The notes under the pieces are model-generated. The model saw nothing but the letters and a program-made list of their open reading frames with translations. It ran no database searches and was not told where the DNA came from. From assembly GCA_964443275.1 (NCBI GenBank), contig CAYUCE010000019.1:1-32534 (forward strand): 32,534 bases of DNA, in the 5' to 3' direction. A program made the position numbers and the translations under genes. Of the stretch, positions 31,190 through 32,534 are shown one piece after another. Position 1 is the stretch's first letter. The number at the start of each line of letters is the position of its first letter. Source of the DNA: CAYUCE01 sp964443275 (GTDB lineage: Bacteria; Bipolaricaulota; Bipolaricaulia; CAYUCE01).

Positions 31190-31370
31190 GAATAAAAATT
31201 TATTCAAGACGTCTGTAAGATAATAAAGGGGTAATTTTTTATCAAATATAAGAGATGTTCAAATAGGTAAAAAGGCAAATCCTTAAAAAAATAATATAGC
31301 TTGATGGGTGAAAAAGTGGGGAAGAACTAAAGGGCCGACCTATCTCGAATAAAGAAATTTATTAGCAGCC

Positions 31371-32126
31371 CTACTTTATTACTTTAACTTTGCTTTCCTT
31401 GCCTATCATTATCTCAAACTTAGGTAACCTGCTACTAACAGACCCATCTATCTCAAAAATGGATGCTTCCTCCCCTACAGGGACGGTAACTTGGTAGGTA
31501 ACTTCTAGGACCTTCCCCGCAAGCATTGACTCCATCCATAGCCACTGACCTTGGTTTTTGACCCGTTTAAATTCTGCTCCCGCTTTGCCCAGGGGACGGA
31601 AGTTCCAACCTTCAGGCAGAGTTTCTTGTAACCCCAAAAAAGATACAGCCTGGTTGATGGTGATCACTACGGCGACCTTGAATCTGCCACCCGGATAAAC
31701 CGAGTCGCTCCCGCTGTCTGTGCCAAGTAAGAAATGGCGATTTGTGGATACCGGAGATTTGCTGACTTTGACTTGCTTAGAGAAGGTAGCGGTTTGGCCT
31801 CTTTCATTTACAGTTTTCAATGTAACTTGATACCTGCCGGTTTGTTCAAAAACATACCGAAAAGTGGGTAGAGAATAACTTTCTTCAAAGTTACCATCTC
31901 CATCAAAATCCCACTCATACTTTAGAATTTCACCACTTGCAGCCGAGGACAAAGAGGCATCAAAAGTTACTATGGAACCGGCATACGGCTGGTTGGGTTG
32001 GAAGCTGAAATAAGCCTTCAACGATTCGTTTTTTGAATCCGCCAATCCATGGGGAGAAAAACTTGAAAAAGTGAGAACTAAAACCAACAAGCCGGTAGCT
32101 AAAAGTGATCGCTTAACCGATTTCAC
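31371..32126 (-). CDS. Secreted PKD-domain protein
   Basis: A 251-residue exported protein. Counted from the GTG at 32126, it has a signal peptide KSVKRSLLATGLLVLVLTFS with a likely cut near HGLA-DS (residue 30). A PKD domain of about 85 residues follows: VTFDASLSS, then the hallmark YEWDFDGDGNF, TFRYVFEQTGRYQVTL and TFSKQVKV. The C-terminal 110 residues form another beta-rich domain (FKVAVVITINQAVSFLGLQE, LPEGWNFRPLG, VLEVTYQVTVPVG) of the conserved-repeat/DUF11-like kind. There is no membrane anchor or sorting signal at the C-terminus. GGAGGG 4 bases before the GTG sets the start; the frame extends 7 codons upstream to a TTG that lies before the ribosome site. PKD domains usually mediate protein or carbohydrate contacts at the cell surface. 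Confidence 0.87.
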   Translation of the reverse strand: MKSVKRSLLATGLLVLVLTFSSFSPHGLADSKNESLKAYFSFQPNQPYAGSIVTFDASLSSAASGEILKYEWDFDGDGNFEESYSLPTFRYVFEQTGRYQVTLKTVNERGQTATFSKQVKVSKSPVSTNRHFLLGTDSGSDSVYPGGRFKVAVVITINQAVSFLGLQETLPEGWNFRPLGKAGAEFKRVKNQGQWLWMESMLAGKVLEVTYQVTVPVGEEASIFEIDGSVSSRLPKFEIMIGKESKVKVIK

Positions 32127-32201
32127 AAGACCCTCCTTCCTTAACAATCAGGAATTTTGAATAAGCTCCTCATATTCTCTAGTAGCTATTTTTGTATACT
32201 A

Positions 32202-32408
32202 TTTAAGGTTCCACAAACATAGATCTGTAGCGGATGCTCTACTCTGCTTCTTCGAAGCTCTCTGCTTCGCAAGCCTCTACTACGCTCCTTCGTAGCTTCG
32301 TAGAAGCGGAGAAGAGTTCGCAGAAGCGTAGAAGAGGACGTAGTAGCATAGAAGAGGCTTTAGCCTGTCCATAAAATTTAACCATCCCAAGTAAGGTGGA
32401 ACCTTAAA
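32202..32408. repeat. 207-bp element bounded by 13-bp inverted repeats with palindromic core
   Basis: TTTAAGGTTCCAC (32202-32214) and its exact reverse complement GTGGAACCTTAAA (32396-32408) bound the stretch. The core 32235-32357 is built of short iterated CTTCG/CTACTACG words. It is pyrimidine-rich in the first half and purine-rich in the second, so it can fold back on itself imperfectly. No transposase or credible gene is inside. It resembles a MITE or a small repeated palindromic element. Confidence 0.55.
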
Positions 32409-32513
32409 AGGTTCCGCTACCTCCCCACAATCGAGGTCAAGGATTCACCCTGCACCTTAAGATTGTAGAGGATGGCTTTAGAGTTCCACTACCAGGATGG
32501 TTCCCATGGAACT
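32398..32513. repeat. Further AAGGTTCC-type palindromes to the window end
   Basis: GGAACCTT-AA-AAGGTTCC (32398-32415) is a perfect palindrome overlapping the right boundary of the preceding element. AGTTCC (32482-32487) and GGAACT (32508-32513) form another inverted pair. The stretch 32127-32534 holds no gene that I can support, only these repeats. Confidence 0.45.
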
Positions 32514-32534
32514 TAACACAATCCACCCGGTCTC

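Noticed and set aside
32127..32147. Longer PKD protein from the TTG at 32147
   Set aside because: These codons are themselves the ribosome binding site for the GTG at 32126.
32234..32374. A 46-codon frame starting ATG CTC TAC TCT running through the repeat core
   Set aside because: It has no ribosome site and its residues simply reflect the CTTCG/GAAGC repeats; the repeat period is not a multiple of three, so coding is unlikely.
1..32534. CRISPR arrays, tRNA or rRNA genes, prophage or IS transposases
   Set aside because: I saw no regularly spaced direct repeats, no cloverleaf or rRNA-like sequence, and no transposase, integrase or phage structural protein among the reading frames.

Overview
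This window looks like chromosomal DNA of a bacterium with low-to-moderate G+C (by eye), AGGAGG-type ribosome binding sites on many genes and sigma70-like promoters. PriA, RluD, PgsA, PhoH and a Lon-family protease mark it as bacterial. Two features suggest a diderm cell. The peptide-binding protein of the ABC transporter has a signal peptide without a lipobox cysteine, so it should be free in a periplasm. A 685-residue exported protein ends in repeated strand-like segments and a terminal Phe, as outer-membrane barrels do. A tungsten-type aldehyde:ferredoxin oxidoreductase points to an anaerobe. I cannot name the phylum; a deep-branching candidate-phylum diderm such as a Bipolaricaulota or Atribacterota relative is only a guess.

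Layout. 1-3.84 kb (minus): a secreted HEAT-like repeat protein, a family-5 peptide-binding protein and a DppB-type permease cut by the window edge. A perfect hairpin lies between the last two. 4.2-9.2 kb (plus): AMMECR1 protein, MtaB tRNA methylthiotransferase, PhoH ATPase, a compact 7TM-HD protein of the PgpH/YqfF type and two tiny membrane proteins, with a convergent small membrane protein after them. 9.8-12.5 kb (plus): a long structured leader, AOR and a metallo-beta-lactamase-fold hydrolase. 12.5-18.3 kb (minus): a PEP-synthase N-domain protein, the barrel-like protein, a COG1313 radical SAM protein and a DUF2270 membrane protein. 18.4-24.9 kb (plus): a Dph6-like ATP pyrophosphatase, two alpha/beta hydrolases, an orphan NarL/LuxR response regulator next to a Tat-type exported protein of unknown function, and a DUF445 protein. 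24.9-32.1 kb: PriA (minus), RluD (plus), PgsA and LonB-like protease (minus) and a secreted PKD protein (minus). The last 400 bases are non-coding and full of inverted repeats.

Most of the genes are housekeeping or stand-alone; there is no phage, IS transposase, CRISPR array, rRNA or tRNA that I can recognise. The most interesting material is regulatory. The AOR leader has a 20-pair hairpin whose loop is complementary both to the AOR Shine-Dalgarno and to its start codon. A 34-bp dyad covers the promoter of the PEP-synthase-domain gene. Several promoters place the transcript start at or next to the start codon, implying leaderless mRNAs. The barrel-like gene may start at ATT. Two roughly 200-bp non-coding stretches (23.0 and 32.2 kb) are bounded by inverted repeats.
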